Assembly (NCBI GenBank): GCA_007644065.1
Contig: VJWN01000002.1
Location: forward strand, 313,058 to 377,057
Reading direction: 5' to 3'
DNA: 64,000 nt
From: Margaritispora aquatica
Taxonomy: Eukaryota; Ascomycota; Leotiomycetes; Helotiales; Discinellaceae
A program made the translations under genes and the position numbers. Positions 20,638 to 31,620 of this stretch are shown piece after piece. The notes beneath the pieces were generated by a model. It did no database searches. It had not been told where the DNA came from and saw only the letters and a program-made list of their open reading frames with translations. Positions within the stretch are counted from its first letter, which is position 1; each line of letters opens with the position of its first letter.

Positions 20638-23010
20638 TTACCACTGAACTTCAGGCGATCTAATCATACTTGTCAGCTTCAGTCTAATTCGAGATAAAGG
20701 AACCGTACCATCAAGGGTATCGAACTTCAGCTTCACTCTTGTTACATCGTTCCACGCATCCGCTGGAAGCTCTCTCCTCTGCTCAACACCCAGTTTTGCC
20801 AAGTTCCAGCCATCAAGTTCTCCACCCGCGTCCCAGCGTTGAGCGAGCAAATTTCCCCCAGAGCGTTCGATACAGCTGTCGAGACATCGGCTGCTTGCTG
20901 TTTTGCATAAGCAGCGCTCTCTCTCGACCTTTGTTTCATTGTCAATCTGAATTGATACGAGGGCAAGCTTCCCCGATGCTTCCTTGCTCTTCAGGAATAT
21001 CACCAGCAACGGTTTGGCTGGTTTGGTGTGAAGGCGTGCCTTCCCAGCGCCCGTACTAATAGTTGTGATTGACGAGGCACTAGCCCGTGACATGGAGCTT
21101 GATGTGGTCATCGTGCTAGGGGCAATGCTAGGCGGCCGTTGCGATTTAGTCAACTTTCTCGATGCGGAGTAGAAGCTTTGAGAATCTGGCGGCAAACTTC
21201 CGTGGAAACTACCCATCATTACTGGAGAAGTACGGGAATTACCCGACCTCAAACTGGAAGGATACCCCGTTCGACCTTCTGATGTGTTGACTCGAAAATT
21301 CCCCGTTTCAGTAGGGTATCTACTCATGCCTTGTATATTTGGGCTCGCCACTCGGTAGGACGAGATATTTTCACGAGAAGTCCCTGGTGAGAATGAACTA
21401 CTGCTCATATTGAACGATGTCGGACTCGCTGGACTCGTCGGACTTGCCAGATGGCTAGAGCTCCCGTCGTAACGTCCACTTCCGAGTGATCTATTGTCTC
21501 TTCCGTTACTAATCATTGGATAAATGCTGTTCGCTCGACTTGACATGCTGCTCGATGTGACAGAAGTCGAAGTTGATGAGCCCCCAGATACAGACGGAAG
21601 CCACAATTGAAGGCGGCCATGCTCTTCGACGGGCTTCTTCTGACCTGAAATAAAGAACGAAACTGTCACCATCCCTTGATGGTACCTTTCGTATACTTTA
21701 TAGCCCGTTATCAAATTCTGGAGTCGTAGGAGGTGCTTGAGATCGACGAAGCTTGGGTGAAGTTCTGCTGTCTGCGAGCTTAACAATACTTTTAGCTCCT
21801 TCGGTCGTGAGCTGGGAACTGCGTACAAAGGCGTCAAATTCACTGTCTTAAGATCAATCTCCATCTTCGTCTCCCGATTGCGGCTTGAAGATTCTTCTTT
21901 GTCTTCAACCGATTCCACAAGACGATAGTTTGTTCCACCTAGCCAGTAAATTTTCATGGACCGATCCATTGAAGCTGATGGGCTAGGCATGGGAAATCTC
22001 AATACCTCCTCCAACGCCCATTCGATATGCGGAGATAAATATTCCGCGATATCTTCTCCGGGCCAGATATTATAATAATCATCATGCCGAAGCTCGGTGA
22101 GAATCGGAGCAACCAGACGCTGTGCCGGAGGTGCTTTAAATCGCTGGCACTCCATCGAAAGGTCCTCGTTCAGTTGCTGCACGTAACCAGGCCACTGAGA
22201 ATCTTTTGGGGCATTTTTGAATCCATCGCAGTCCAATAGACAGTTCATAATCCATATGCATTTGAGAAGTGCAAGGTGTTGTTCTGGTGGGGGCTCTCGG
22301 TCTGAGATGAAAGTCCCCGAGGCCGTGAACTTCTTGGTGCTCTCTGCGAAATGTGTCACAAAAGCGTCGGCACCAGCCTGAAGAGGGAAGATTCTAGATT
22401 TCTTAAAGTCTGGGCATGACTTTTCGGCAGAGGCTCGAAATCTGCTTACAAGTTCTGGCGATACTTCCAGATGGACTATAACAACCTTATGCCGATCCGA
22501 CAACGCTTGCTCAAACTCAGGAATAAGGAGTCCTTCTAATCGTAAGACGCTTTGATGGACTGCCTCGATACGATCGGCGAGGTCACGATGGATCTCTGCG
22601 AGGTCGTGATGAATACTAGAAAGCAGATTGAACTCCAACGGCCTCAAAAGGATCGATATCTTAGAGTTGTGAGAAGCCAACCTTTGGCGCAAGTGGTCAA
22701 CTTTCGGCTGGATCACCTGGTTCCACTTGATATTGTAAGTGAAGTCTCGGTTGGTCCTGAACTCATGGTTCTCTTCGAGCAGCCTCTGACAATCGATGAG
22801 CGTCTTATCATAGTCCCCAATGATCTCGCGCAAGGACGAGAGATCCCAATCCTTCGGGGGAGGAAGTCCTCGAGATCGCATGAGGCGAACTGACTGTTTA
22901 TCCCAGGTCGTCTTTGCATTTTCAACCACGCGCGATATGTTCCTGAGGTTTTCAGCAAGGTTTCTAAAGTCTTGCCCAAATTCTTGGTACTGCCGACCTG
23001 TGCGATCATT
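20638..23010 (-). CDS. Fungal protein of unknown function with Ser-rich linker; 5' end unresolved
   Basis: The open frame runs from an in-frame stop at 23013 to 20638, about 790 codons. The region from about codon 28 of this frame contains a conserved-looking block (RSRGLPPPKDWDLSSLREI) with a predicted helical region around DCQRLLEE and DLAEIHRDLADRIEAV. Residues about 470-650 are very rich in Ser, Thr and Pro and likely disordered. The last 120 residues look compact again. I recall similar unnamed proteins in other ascomycetes but cannot assign a function. No signal peptide or membrane segment is seen. The first in-frame ATG is only at 22881, after conserved-looking sequence, so the true start is probably further upstream. 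Protein-like sequence does continue upstream (23009-23266) but shifted by one base. Either a 5' intron or a frameshift is needed. Confidence 0.7.
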   Translation of the reverse strand, partial: NDRTGRQYQEFGQDFRNLAENLRNISRVVENAKTTWDKQSVRLMRSRGLPPPKDWDLSSLREIIGDYDKTLIDCQRLLEENHEFRTNRDFTYNIKWNQVIQPKVDHLRQRLASHNSKISILLRPLEFNLLSSIHHDLAEIHRDLADRIEAVHQSVLRLEGLLIPEFEQALSDRHKVVIVHLEVSPELVSRFRASAEKSCPDFKKSRIFPLQAGADAFVTHFAESTKKFTASGTFISDREPPPEQHLALLKCIWIMNCLLDCDGFKNAPKDSQWPGYVQQLNEDLSMECQRFKAPPAQRLVAPILTELRHDDYYNIWPGEDIAEYLSPHIEWALEEVLRFPMPSPSASMDRSMKIYWLGGTNYRLVESVEDKEESSSRNRETKMEIDLKTVNLTPLYAVPSSRPKELKVLLSSQTAELHPSFVDLKHLLRLQNLITGYKVYERYHQGMVTVSFFISGQKKPVEEHGRLQLWLPSVSGGSSTSTSVTSSSMSSRANSIYPMISNGRDNRSLGSGRYDGSSSHLASPTSPASPTSFNMSSSSFSPGTSRENISSYRVASPNIQGMSRYPTETGNFRVNTSEGRTGYPSSLRSGNSRTSPVMMGSFHGSLPPDSQSFYSASRKLTKSQRPPSIAPSTMTTSSSMSRASASSITTISTGAGKARLHTKPAKPLLVIFLKSKEASGKLALVSIQIDNETKVERERCLCKTASSRCLDSCIERSGGNLLAQRWDAGGELDGWNLAKLGVEQRRELPADAWNDVTRVKLKFDTLDGTVPLSRIRLKLTSMIRSPEVQW

Positions 23011-24011
23011 CTAAATCAGCAGGTTCCTTCTTGTTTGAACGCACGAGATTAAACACTCTCAGCTTTTCTCCGTTTCTATTGTCAAAGAGAAAGTGGTGTG
23101 GTGTGCACGAAAGGACAGGACTATTTTCTAATTTCCTTACTGCCGTTGAACTCGTCTTTCCATCCAAGTTGGTAAATGTTCCACGCGAGACTTGCGGTTT
23201 TGATGATGTCGGAAAAGGAGATAGACATAATTCACGGCCTATTTTGGGAGGCTTAGAGGGCGTGAACTATGAAGTACCTGTCCCGTACCGTCTTTGAGCA
23301 CTTGATCGTGCGTGACTTGATGCGTCGGGTGTCTTCAGGTTCTCTTTTTGTAGAAATATCCTGTGATGATCATGTATCAGGCTATCAGAAATAAATCTCT
23401 CTGACGGCTACGGGAACGGGAGACAGGGTGCCAAAACCTTCAGATGATGTGGAGCACGCTAATTTGGACACCGAGAAAGAGGATGCAGCTCAAGACATTT
23501 TCCTTTTTTGCGGGGGCGGAGAGAGGGGAGGGGGGAGGGGGTGTTTGTATAAGAGATAACAGCAGGGCGGTCATGGCTGCCATTGTGGACTTTCTTCATT
23601 GGAGACTATTGGAGTGACTGTTTTATGGCTCTTTATCGAACTTTGGATTGGAATTTGCCTTGCGCCCGACTGCAGTGCGACTGTCAAACCTCAAGTGACT
23701 CTTATTGGAGTGGCCGGGATGGTGGCGCAATGTTGGCTTTTTGACGGGCTGTGTATCTAATCATGGTCGATGGTGTCTAAGGTGTGGTAATGTGTCTCAT
23801 GCAAGAAGAATCATTAGCCCTCCGAGCCTTATGTAGTTGATCAGAACAGGATGTTGGGGACTGTTATGTATCAGGCGCAGTTGGAGGGTTTCCGTCGGAC
23901 CTTATTTTCCAGCCTTTCCTCGGAAGTTTCGTCAATTTTGGTTTGTTCTTCTGTCAGTAGGCAAGTCTGAGAGAAGCGTTAATTAAGGTATATCAATACA
24001 ATCATTGCAAT
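23011..24011. other. Intergenic region with possible 5' exon of the minus-strand gene
   Basis: On the minus strand, 23266 to 23009 reads as 86 open codons ending in a stretch (FNLVRSNKKEPADLE) that would join naturally to the downstream protein if the frame shifted by one base. No ATG is visible in this piece. Around 23505-23541 is a purine-rich G tract (GGGGGCGGAGAGAGGGGAGG and onward). The remainder, up to the permease ATG at 24012, holds both promoters and no further gene that I can see. Confidence 0.4.
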
Positions 24012-26224
24012 ATGGCTTCAAATACAGACCAAGCTACCGACCCAAGAACTGATCCTCGATACCAGGATGACAACACTAGCTTCAACTCCCACATCCTAGA
24101 GATCGACCCAGACTACACCCAGAATGAGATCCTTACAAAGGCTCCTGAAGAGAAGTTTCGTCTAGGATATTGGTCTGTCATTGCACTTGTTGTCAATCGT
24201 GTCATAGGTAAGTAGTTATACTACTCGCATATGCTCGTTTTCCATACTGATACGATTTCACAGGAACTGGTATTTTCAATTCCCCATCAACGGTCATGCG
24301 AGGAACGAGAAGTGTTGGCATCACCCTGCTCTTCTGGTTTGCAGGCGCTGTCTATACAATTGCTGGGACACATTTGAATATCGAATTTGGATTGTCAACT
24401 CCACGGTATGAATTCAAAGGGGTTAAAACAGGCATTCCTCGATCTGGAGGGACATTAAACTATGTGAGTTCTGGGGCCGGTTTCTGATTGATCGCCAATA
24501 GCCTGAACTGACCGTTTCAAGCTACAATATGTATACACCTGGCCTAACTACCGGGAGGGGACGGTGCTCCTCATTACCTGCATGTTTGCCTCCGCTTATA
24601 TTATTTTGGGAAATATGGCCGGCAATTGTTTGGTTTTTGGGATCCGTACCCTCCAAGCAGCCAATTTACCTGTGACGAACAGCGCAGTCAGGGGACTAGC
24701 GGTTGGAGCTGCAACTCTTGCATGCCTCATCCACTCATTCTCTCGACGTGGAGGGATATGGCTGGGTAACTTCTTTGCTCTGATCAAGGTGCTTATGCTC
24801 TTGCTGATCGTCGTGACTGCCATCTGCGCGTGGGCTGGAGCTTTCAAAACGAACACTTATGCCAACGATAATATGGGGTTGACTCGTGCATTCTCAGAGC
24901 CTTCAGACGATTCTTACGGATACACCCAAGCTTTTCTGGCGGTCATCTTTGCGTGGAGTGGGTTCGACCAGCCGAATTATGTGAGAATTTCCAGTTGCTT
25001 CCCAGTTGCTTGATCGTGCTAAACATACACAGGTACTCGGGGAGATCCGTAGACCTCACAGGACTATGCCAATTGGAACTTCAATAGGTGTTGCCATTGT
25101 ATGCGTTCTTTATCTTCTCGTTAATATTGCATATGTAAGGAAGATTGCCAATCCGCTCGGGGGCGAGCATTGCATGCTTGTACTGACAGTTTCTCGGTAG
25201 ATGGTAGTCGTCCCAAAGATGGATCAGCTTGATCCCAAAAACAACGTTGCTCTCCTATTCTTCAAATTGACATTTGGAGCCATTTCAGATGATCCTAATT
25301 TACCGCTGCGCATTTTGTCGGCGTTCATGGCAATTTCGAGCTTCGGTAACATCGTGGTGATGACTTTCATTGCAGCCAGGGGTCCGTACTGCCTGTTCAC
25401 CTCGCATGAACCATTCAGGCTGACTCTTTCATCTAGTAAAGCAGGAGATTGCAAAAGAAGGCATATTTCCAATGGCATGGTCCAAGTTCTTCGCCCAAAC
25501 AAAGAACCTCTCCTTCGGTCGTTTTTTGATCTGGATTCGAAGCGACCACCCTACCTTCATCAACCGAAAGTTCCACTGGCTATTACGACAGCCATGGATG
25601 GATCCTAAAGAGCATTCCCAGCAAACTCCATTCGGCGCTCTTTTCTTGCACTGGCTCTTCACTATCACCATGATTGTGGCCACCATTCATCTCAAGCCCA
25701 CAGACGCATATTCCCTCCTCGTCAGTCTCTACTCCTACACAATAGTCGCAGTCTTTGGGTTTGCAATTGCTATTGGCATGTTAAAACTTCGGCTCAGCAG
25801 CTCCGAAAAGTGGCGTACAAAGTCTAATTCCAATGCCTGGCTCAGCATTATCTGCGCTCTCATCTTTGCGGTCGGCAGTGCGTACCCAATTATCGCATCG
25901 TGGGTGCCGCCCAATGGCCGCTTTTCAAAGGAAACAAAGTTGGCTTTGCCGTGGTTCACCACCCCAACTGTTGCCTGGAGCATACTTGGGTTCGGCATAG
26001 TATGGTATCTGGGATTTCTCTTGTACGCACATCGGGAGTTACGAAAGAAGGGGCTCGTGTTCATGTCTGAGAAGTACCCACACATTGAAAACGATCCTGA
26101 ACCAAATGGTCCCCCAGTGCAGACTCACGAGACAGTGTATCTGAGATGGGTCGACAGCGAATACACTCGTCCTCATACAGGGATAGAGATGGAGGAGCCG
26201 GGAAGGTCGAGAGAGAGCTTCTAG
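24012..26224 (+). CDS. Amino-acid permease, methionine permease (MUP1)-like, LAT/APC superfamily
   Basis: Six exons can be joined with clean splice sites and no frame breaks: 24012-24207, 24264-24463, 24522-24980, 25033-25134, 25201-25381 and 25437-26224, giving 641 aa. The N-terminus is hydrophilic and cytosolic (about 55 residues). It is followed by a first membrane helix carrying the APC-type IGTGIF signature and about a dozen hydrophobic segments. SGGTLNYLQYVY spans the junction of exons 2 and 3, and the cytosolic loop with VLGEIRRPHRTMPIG is typical of fungal methionine/amino-acid permeases. It should import an amino acid, most likely methionine, across the plasma membrane. The intron at 25382-25436 has a slightly unusual donor (GTCCGT), but the resulting RVKQEIAKEGIFP matches the family. 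Substrate is inferred from resemblance only. Confidence 0.88.
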
Positions 26225-27257
26225 TAGGCTCTGCTCGGGACCGGCCATTGCAAATCCAGACGAATGTCATATAGAATCGTCCAGATTGTGGGATACTTAG
26301 ATTCTTTACTCTATGAATACGGGTATATCATCACAGCTCAAGAGCATGGCAGCTCAAATTTCATCTTCCAACAACCGTCGGACACAGGATACTCTTACTC
26401 AGAGTGGTTAATATGTAGGCCGGTAAATCGGCTAACTTAAAAGCTACGCCAAGAGAGGCCTGTCAGCTTAGGATTTGATTTATGATAATGTATTAGCGTC
26501 GGTTTTTTATACTAATAGGCTCGCTTCTGGGCTCGAGAGGTAATTTTTATAGTTTTAAAGTTAAGAAATATATATTTTATCGAGTGTTTCAAAGTTTCTA
26601 ACTTTTCAGGGCTCGTTATATAACAGAGATAACGCTCTTTATTTAGCCGAGTATATATTTATAAAGTAACTCGGTATACCTTTTTATCATTATGGTATAA
26701 AATGTTATAACTCAAGTTTTATACTTTGGTTTTATAATTTTGTATTAAAAGTAATTAATTTTATTATTATAATTCATATTATTAACTAGCCTACCTATAA
26801 CAATTCTAGTAAATCTGCGAAGATATATTTTATCTTAGGAAAGTGGGCAAGCAAGGGTTTCTCACTGATAGCTACCTTACTTATTTATTAGCCGCTCTGC
26901 ACTTCCTAAAGTGGAATATTCTCGATTGCTTCCAAGGCAGTTTCGACGTCGGCTGTGTCTATAGTATTTACGATATATTCTTTTCAAATTACTCCGTAGT
27001 CGTTGCCTCGGGTAAATTCTACTTTTCCTTTGAGATCTATCGAAGGTCCTATAATCCGGAAAGACGATTAGGTATTTCGTATAGGATAAGCATGAAATGC
27101 TATTAAGGAGGGGGCGAAGTTCGATTTGTAGTCCGTCATTTGTCAGCGCTAAACACACATTCAATTCTATTTGTCGCTACGAGCGCAGAAGTTCCAAGTC
27201 TGTCATTACTACTTATAATCGTTCGGCTACGTACTCCCCCAATTCCTCAGTGCTTAC

Positions 27258-27506
27258 GTAATTGGGTGAGGGTCAGCAATACGTCGATTACCAGCAATGT
27301 GTCGTTTTTATAAGTAGGCATTAGAGTAATAAATAAGTATTTGTAAAAAGTTTATAAAGTTAAAGCTTAAACTATTAGCTATTATTTACGCTATTTTTTA
27401 TTCGAATAAACTTAAAGGCGGTATATTTGTAAGAGGTTGGATTTTTCATTTTGGTGTATCGACGTATTGCTGGTAATCGACGCATTGCTGACCCTCACCT
27501 AATTGC
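27258..27506. mobile_element. MITE-like element with about 46-bp terminal inverted repeats
   Basis: Left arm 27258-27304 and right arm 27460-27506 are reverse complements apart from a few mismatches, nearly all of them C/T or G/A. The arms contain GGGTGAGGGTCAGCAATACG (left) and its complement (right). Each arm also holds an internal CGACGYATTGCTG-type repeat. The roughly 155-bp core is AT-rich and non-coding. The layout fits a non-autonomous DNA transposon. The superfamily cannot be called because no target duplication is certain. Confidence 0.65.
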
Positions 27507-28377
27507 AAAATTGGGTAAGAGTGGACCCGAACGATTATCCCATATCTACTGAACGCTCTGGGGAATTTGCAAGAACCAGCCCACTTGTATTATATGATGC
27601 ACGATCCCAATCGTACCAGATTTACATAGCGTCCTTTACAAACCATAATATGATTGAAAGATGGGTCGATCTTTTGAGAATTTATTCTTAAAGCTATCTG
27701 AATGCATTCGATTCGCCCTTGCTATAAAGCAAAGGCATGTGGATCGAACAGTCCCAGAAAGGAGTGTGCCTTACCTTCCTCGCAACTTGTTTCTCGGTGC
27801 GCGGCCTAGGAAAAGTTTATCGCAATACAATGCTACGGTCTTCTGCATGCTGCTGGCTCCGTCTAGTATGGGTAGAGGAGCTCTTTTTCTTCTTGTCCTG
27901 TGTGTGCATCCCCGTTCAAAGTCATGCAGGGCAAGGCGTATATCTAGAGGATCGATTTTAAATAATATATCCTCTATCCTATCCTACACCTATTCCACTC
28001 GATCGAGGATAGAAGCACATCGACTAGAGATATATTATTTAGAATACTAAAACGTTCTTTGGTTTATAAAGTATTATATTTTGGGAGTTTTATAAAGTAG
28101 AAGCTTTATTACGTTAATTAAGGTACGGTAAGTATATTGATTTTTTAAAGTACTAAAAGATTATCCATAAAATAGGTGTATATAGGGGTACAAAGGAGCT
28201 GAGTATTTGGATACGATAATCTCAAGACCGAATAGGTTTTAAACATTAAAGGAAGTAAAAAGAACCAAGAGTTAGTTACTGAAATAGTAGCAGTAAAATA
28301 TATTTAAAAGCAGAATAATTATCTATCCGAATAACGAATATTTAAGGAGCTTAAGCGATTTTCGGTATCGTACGATT

Positions 28378-28572
28378 ATATAAAAAGTATAAAAAGTATA
28401 AAAAGTATAAAAAGTATAAAAAGTATAAAAAGTATAAAAAGTATAAAAAGTATAAAAAGTATAAAAAGTATAAAAAGTATAAAAAGTATAAAAAGTATAA
28501 AAAGTATAAAAAGTATAAAAAGTATAAAAAGTATAAAAAGTATAAAAAGTATAAAAAGTATAAAAAGTATAA
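28378..28572. repeat. 9-bp tandem repeat (TATAAAAAG), about 21 copies
   Basis: A nearly perfect array of the unit TATAAAAAG runs for about 195 bp. Because nine is a multiple of three, it stays open in all phases and creates an artificial minus-strand reading frame of Phe-Tyr-Thr triplets, which is not a gene. A looser version of the same unit occurs near 61300-61435. Confidence 0.95.
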
Positions 28573-29110
28573 AATATATAAAATATTATAATATTTAGCT
28601 TTAATAAAACCAAGCTTTTTAGCTTAAGTTTTCGTTATACTCGAAACCCAAGTTATTATACATTATAACGACATCACCATTGTTTATCGTAGATGCCTTT
28701 ATAATATATAACAAACCCAAGTATTTCTGTAGGGATTAAAAGTAGATCTGGGTCGTCGCTTACTTAATGAATCGTTAAGTTCACTTCCCTTTTAAAATTT
28801 CTTTCAAGTCAAGAATGAGAAGTGGCTACGTTCGTCATATACTATGTTTTATTCTATTCCTGGCTATCTCCTAGTTCACATCAAGGGATGTTTTAATTCG
28901 TACCAAGTTACTTGAAGTTAGTTAGCTCACTCAGGCATAAAGATTGCCGATATTGCAGATATGTGTCGATATTCTAAATATAAATCCGAGATTCCCTATC
29001 GCTGAATACATATTTCCCGATTCATTTGCTGACGCTTGCGCTCTTTCAGTACCGTCCCTCCCATTCCCCTTCTCCGTTCTACCTTAGTGGTTTAAAACAG
29101 ACCCAGTCTC

Positions 29111-30893
29111 TCAGACAGTATTTTGTTGTTCGATATGAATATCCCCCATTTTCCGTGGCGCCACCTTGGCTGCAAACAATGAGTCAATCTCTGCAAAGCT
29201 CTTACCCTTCAGTTCCGGCACATAAAAGAAACTGCCAATGGTAGCAATGAAACCGAGACCCCCAAAGACGAATCCAACCTTTCCTTTCAGATTTCCAGCA
29301 TCCGGGTTAACCATGTAGGGAATGGCAAAGTTCATTGCAATACCAAACACGGATTGTGTTACTGCTGCAAGACCCATTGTCTTTGCTCTAAGACTAGGGG
29401 CAGAGACTTCTCCGAGGATAACGAAAGCCATAGCTCCAATCGTCAAGAAGTACACAAAAGCATATATAACGGTCAGCGAAGCCTGGATCCATTTGGCACC
29501 GCTGGTTGGAATGACATCCATTACTCCAATGAGGAGGAGAATGGTAGTCAAGACTGCCATTCCCTGGACGAAAACTTTCCTGCGTCCGTAATTGTTGACG
29601 ACAAACCAAGAAAGGAAGTTCCCAACAACCCCGCAGGTGGTCACTCCAACACCAAGGTCGAAGGACTTCGACACTGACAATCCTGCTAGCTGGAAAAAGT
29701 AGCCGCTGAAACCCAGGACAAAGATGATACCTACGAGATGCTGACAAGCAAAGACGCCAGTCGATATACCAGTGCGTATTAAGTCGGTTCCGCGGAAGCA
29801 ATCAATCCAGGACCCTTTGTTTTCTTGAATCTCAACACATACTAGCTGTTGGATGAAAATAATTCTGCCTGCAGGATCGACCTCATGTGGATACAACCTA
29901 GAATAGCTCTTCACTGCAGCTTCTGTTTTTCCTTGTCGAACCAACCACCACGGTGACTCTGGGGCAAAGGGAAGTCCAGCAAGTAGAATTGCTTGTGGCG
30001 CATAATTAGAACAGTATCAAATAAATACAGGGGAGATATCATACCGACAAATAAGAGCTGCAAAGCAAATGGCGCTCGATATGCCCATCTATCAGTACGC
30101 TCACCAAATCCTTTGACAGCAGCATTTGACAGTAATTGGCCAACCACGATGCCCAAGTTGATCCCTGCAGTGGTAATGGCACGAAGTGATACAGGCGAAA
30201 CCTCCCAAGCCTATTAGTATTAAGACATCTTGAAAAGGCCTCGTTTAGGACATACCTCGGAGCAGTATAATGGCCCGATCGTCAAGTAAGAGCCAAGGCC
30301 GACACCGAGAATCAACTTGCTGATGAGAAAAGCCGGTCTGGTGTTTGCGAACAATTGTCCGATGATGCCACCACCGCAGATGATCGCACCAGTAGCAAGG
30401 GCGTAACGTCGCCCGATTTTATCCGAAAGCCATCCAAATCCGAAGCCACCAAAGAATTGGCCAACGGCAGAGATGATGTTGAAGGCACTCTGCCAGTCTG
30501 CAGGTATCACATAGCTGCCCTGGTAAAGATATCTGGGTCGTATGCGGTTAGCGCCCGTCCTTAATTATCAAGAGGACCAAGAGGACAGGATGCATTACCC
30601 AAAATCTCTGCGGAATGCGGGCACGGATATCATGGCACCATTGACTTGCGCGTCAAACCCCCTAATAAGCGTTAGAAAGGGTTACGTCGAAATCGTTGAG
30701 CAACTCACCAGCCGATGGCACTCAGGGCGAAGAAGAAGGACCACCACATTACGCTCCCATTGCCTCGGATGGCCTCTCGTAGCGAGAGGGTCTTTGGCTC
30801 ATCCACTGAGGGAGAGCTGATGTCCTTGCTGTACTCATTGTGAACCAATTCGACGGGTTGGTCGTGCTTCTTCTCCTTAACGGTGGAATCCAT
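29111..30893 (-). CDS. MFS sugar transporter, MAL/alpha-glucoside permease type
   Basis: Five exons on the minus strand splice cleanly: 30893-30709, 30661-30599, 30532-30256, 30210-30045 and 29991-29111, giving 523 aa, the usual length for the family. The protein has the sugar-porter hallmarks: GWLSDKIGRR between helices 2 and 3, PESPWWLVRQGK after helix 6, NYGRRKVF in the second half, and a C-terminal VPELKGKSFAEID. About twelve hydrophobic segments follow a 50-residue cytosolic N-terminus. It should be a plasma-membrane proton-coupled importer of a di- or oligosaccharide; maltose-type permeases are the closest resemblance. It is divergent from the Zn2Cys6 regulator at 31621, a common arrangement for a transporter and its activator. 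The exact sugar is not determined. Confidence 0.9.
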
Positions 30894-31620
30894 GCTGATG
30901 TTGGATGAAGAAAGTTGGTGGTGATGGGTAAAAGGGGATAGATGATAGGTGATATTTTGTGAGTCGAAGCTCTTGAGCCTTCAAGATGATTTAGTCTTCT
31001 GCTTCTTGTTCTTGTTCTTGTTCTTCTCTCACGAATCGACGCTCTCTCTCTCTCTATATATATATCTATTCTTGGGATATTCGCGATCCATGTTGGCAAC
31101 CCATTCTCTCACCTTGTCTTCTATAACGCCACGGACCAGGAGACCAAAAAAACGCTGGACGGCCAGGACATACTCATCGAGTAACGAGGATTTCTCGCTA
31201 AGATACCGTCCGACGAAGCCCCTCAAAGCTCAAATTCGATTCTCTGGGGAATCAGCTCCTTCCCCACAGCAGTGACCGAGGCGGGGAGTCGTCTGGGGAA
31301 GCCCAGAATGCCCGGGATGACAGACATACTTGGCCATTTTCGAGCGATATTCCGCGGCCCTACAGTAAGCGAAAGTGGTGCGTTCCATTTTCATAAGGTA
31401 AGGTAAATCAAAACACGCTAAGGTTGGTACTGCTCCCCTCCATACGAGTCACGTGTCGTGCCCAGCCAGGGTGTCTCCAAGAATACCTTAAGTATGCAGA
31501 GCGAGACTCCGCGACAAGCTTCTTCTCTAACTCTACGAACGACACTCCGCATCGCACAATCTAACAGCCATCCTCCTCTCCTCATTTGTCAAGAGCAACT
31601 ACAACGTCGGTATCTTGACC
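30894..31620. promoter_or_regulatory. Divergent promoter region of sugar permease and Zn2Cys6 regulator
   Basis: This spacer of about 730 bp lies between two divergent start codons. It contains CT/TA simple repeats (near 31040-31070: CTCTCTCTCTCT followed by TATATATATA) and a TTCTTG run near 31004-31025. No CGG-N-CCG pair typical of Zn2Cys6 sites was confidently located. Confidence 0.4.

Larger units (their letters stand above)
26225..29110. other. AT-rich intergenic island with repeats, no intact gene
   Basis: After about 26400 the sequence becomes AT-rich and stop-dense, like RIP-decayed repeat DNA. Two structures are listed separately: a small inverted-repeat element at 27258-27506 and a 9-bp satellite at 28378-28572. 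Short open frames here (for example 26843-27106 and 27503-28050 plus) have no domain, intron pattern or composition that suggests a gene. Confidence 0.6.

Noticed and set aside
28323..28613. Minus-strand 96-codon frame of Phe-Tyr-Thr repeats
   Set aside because: It is created by the 9-bp satellite, which stays open because the unit length is a multiple of three.
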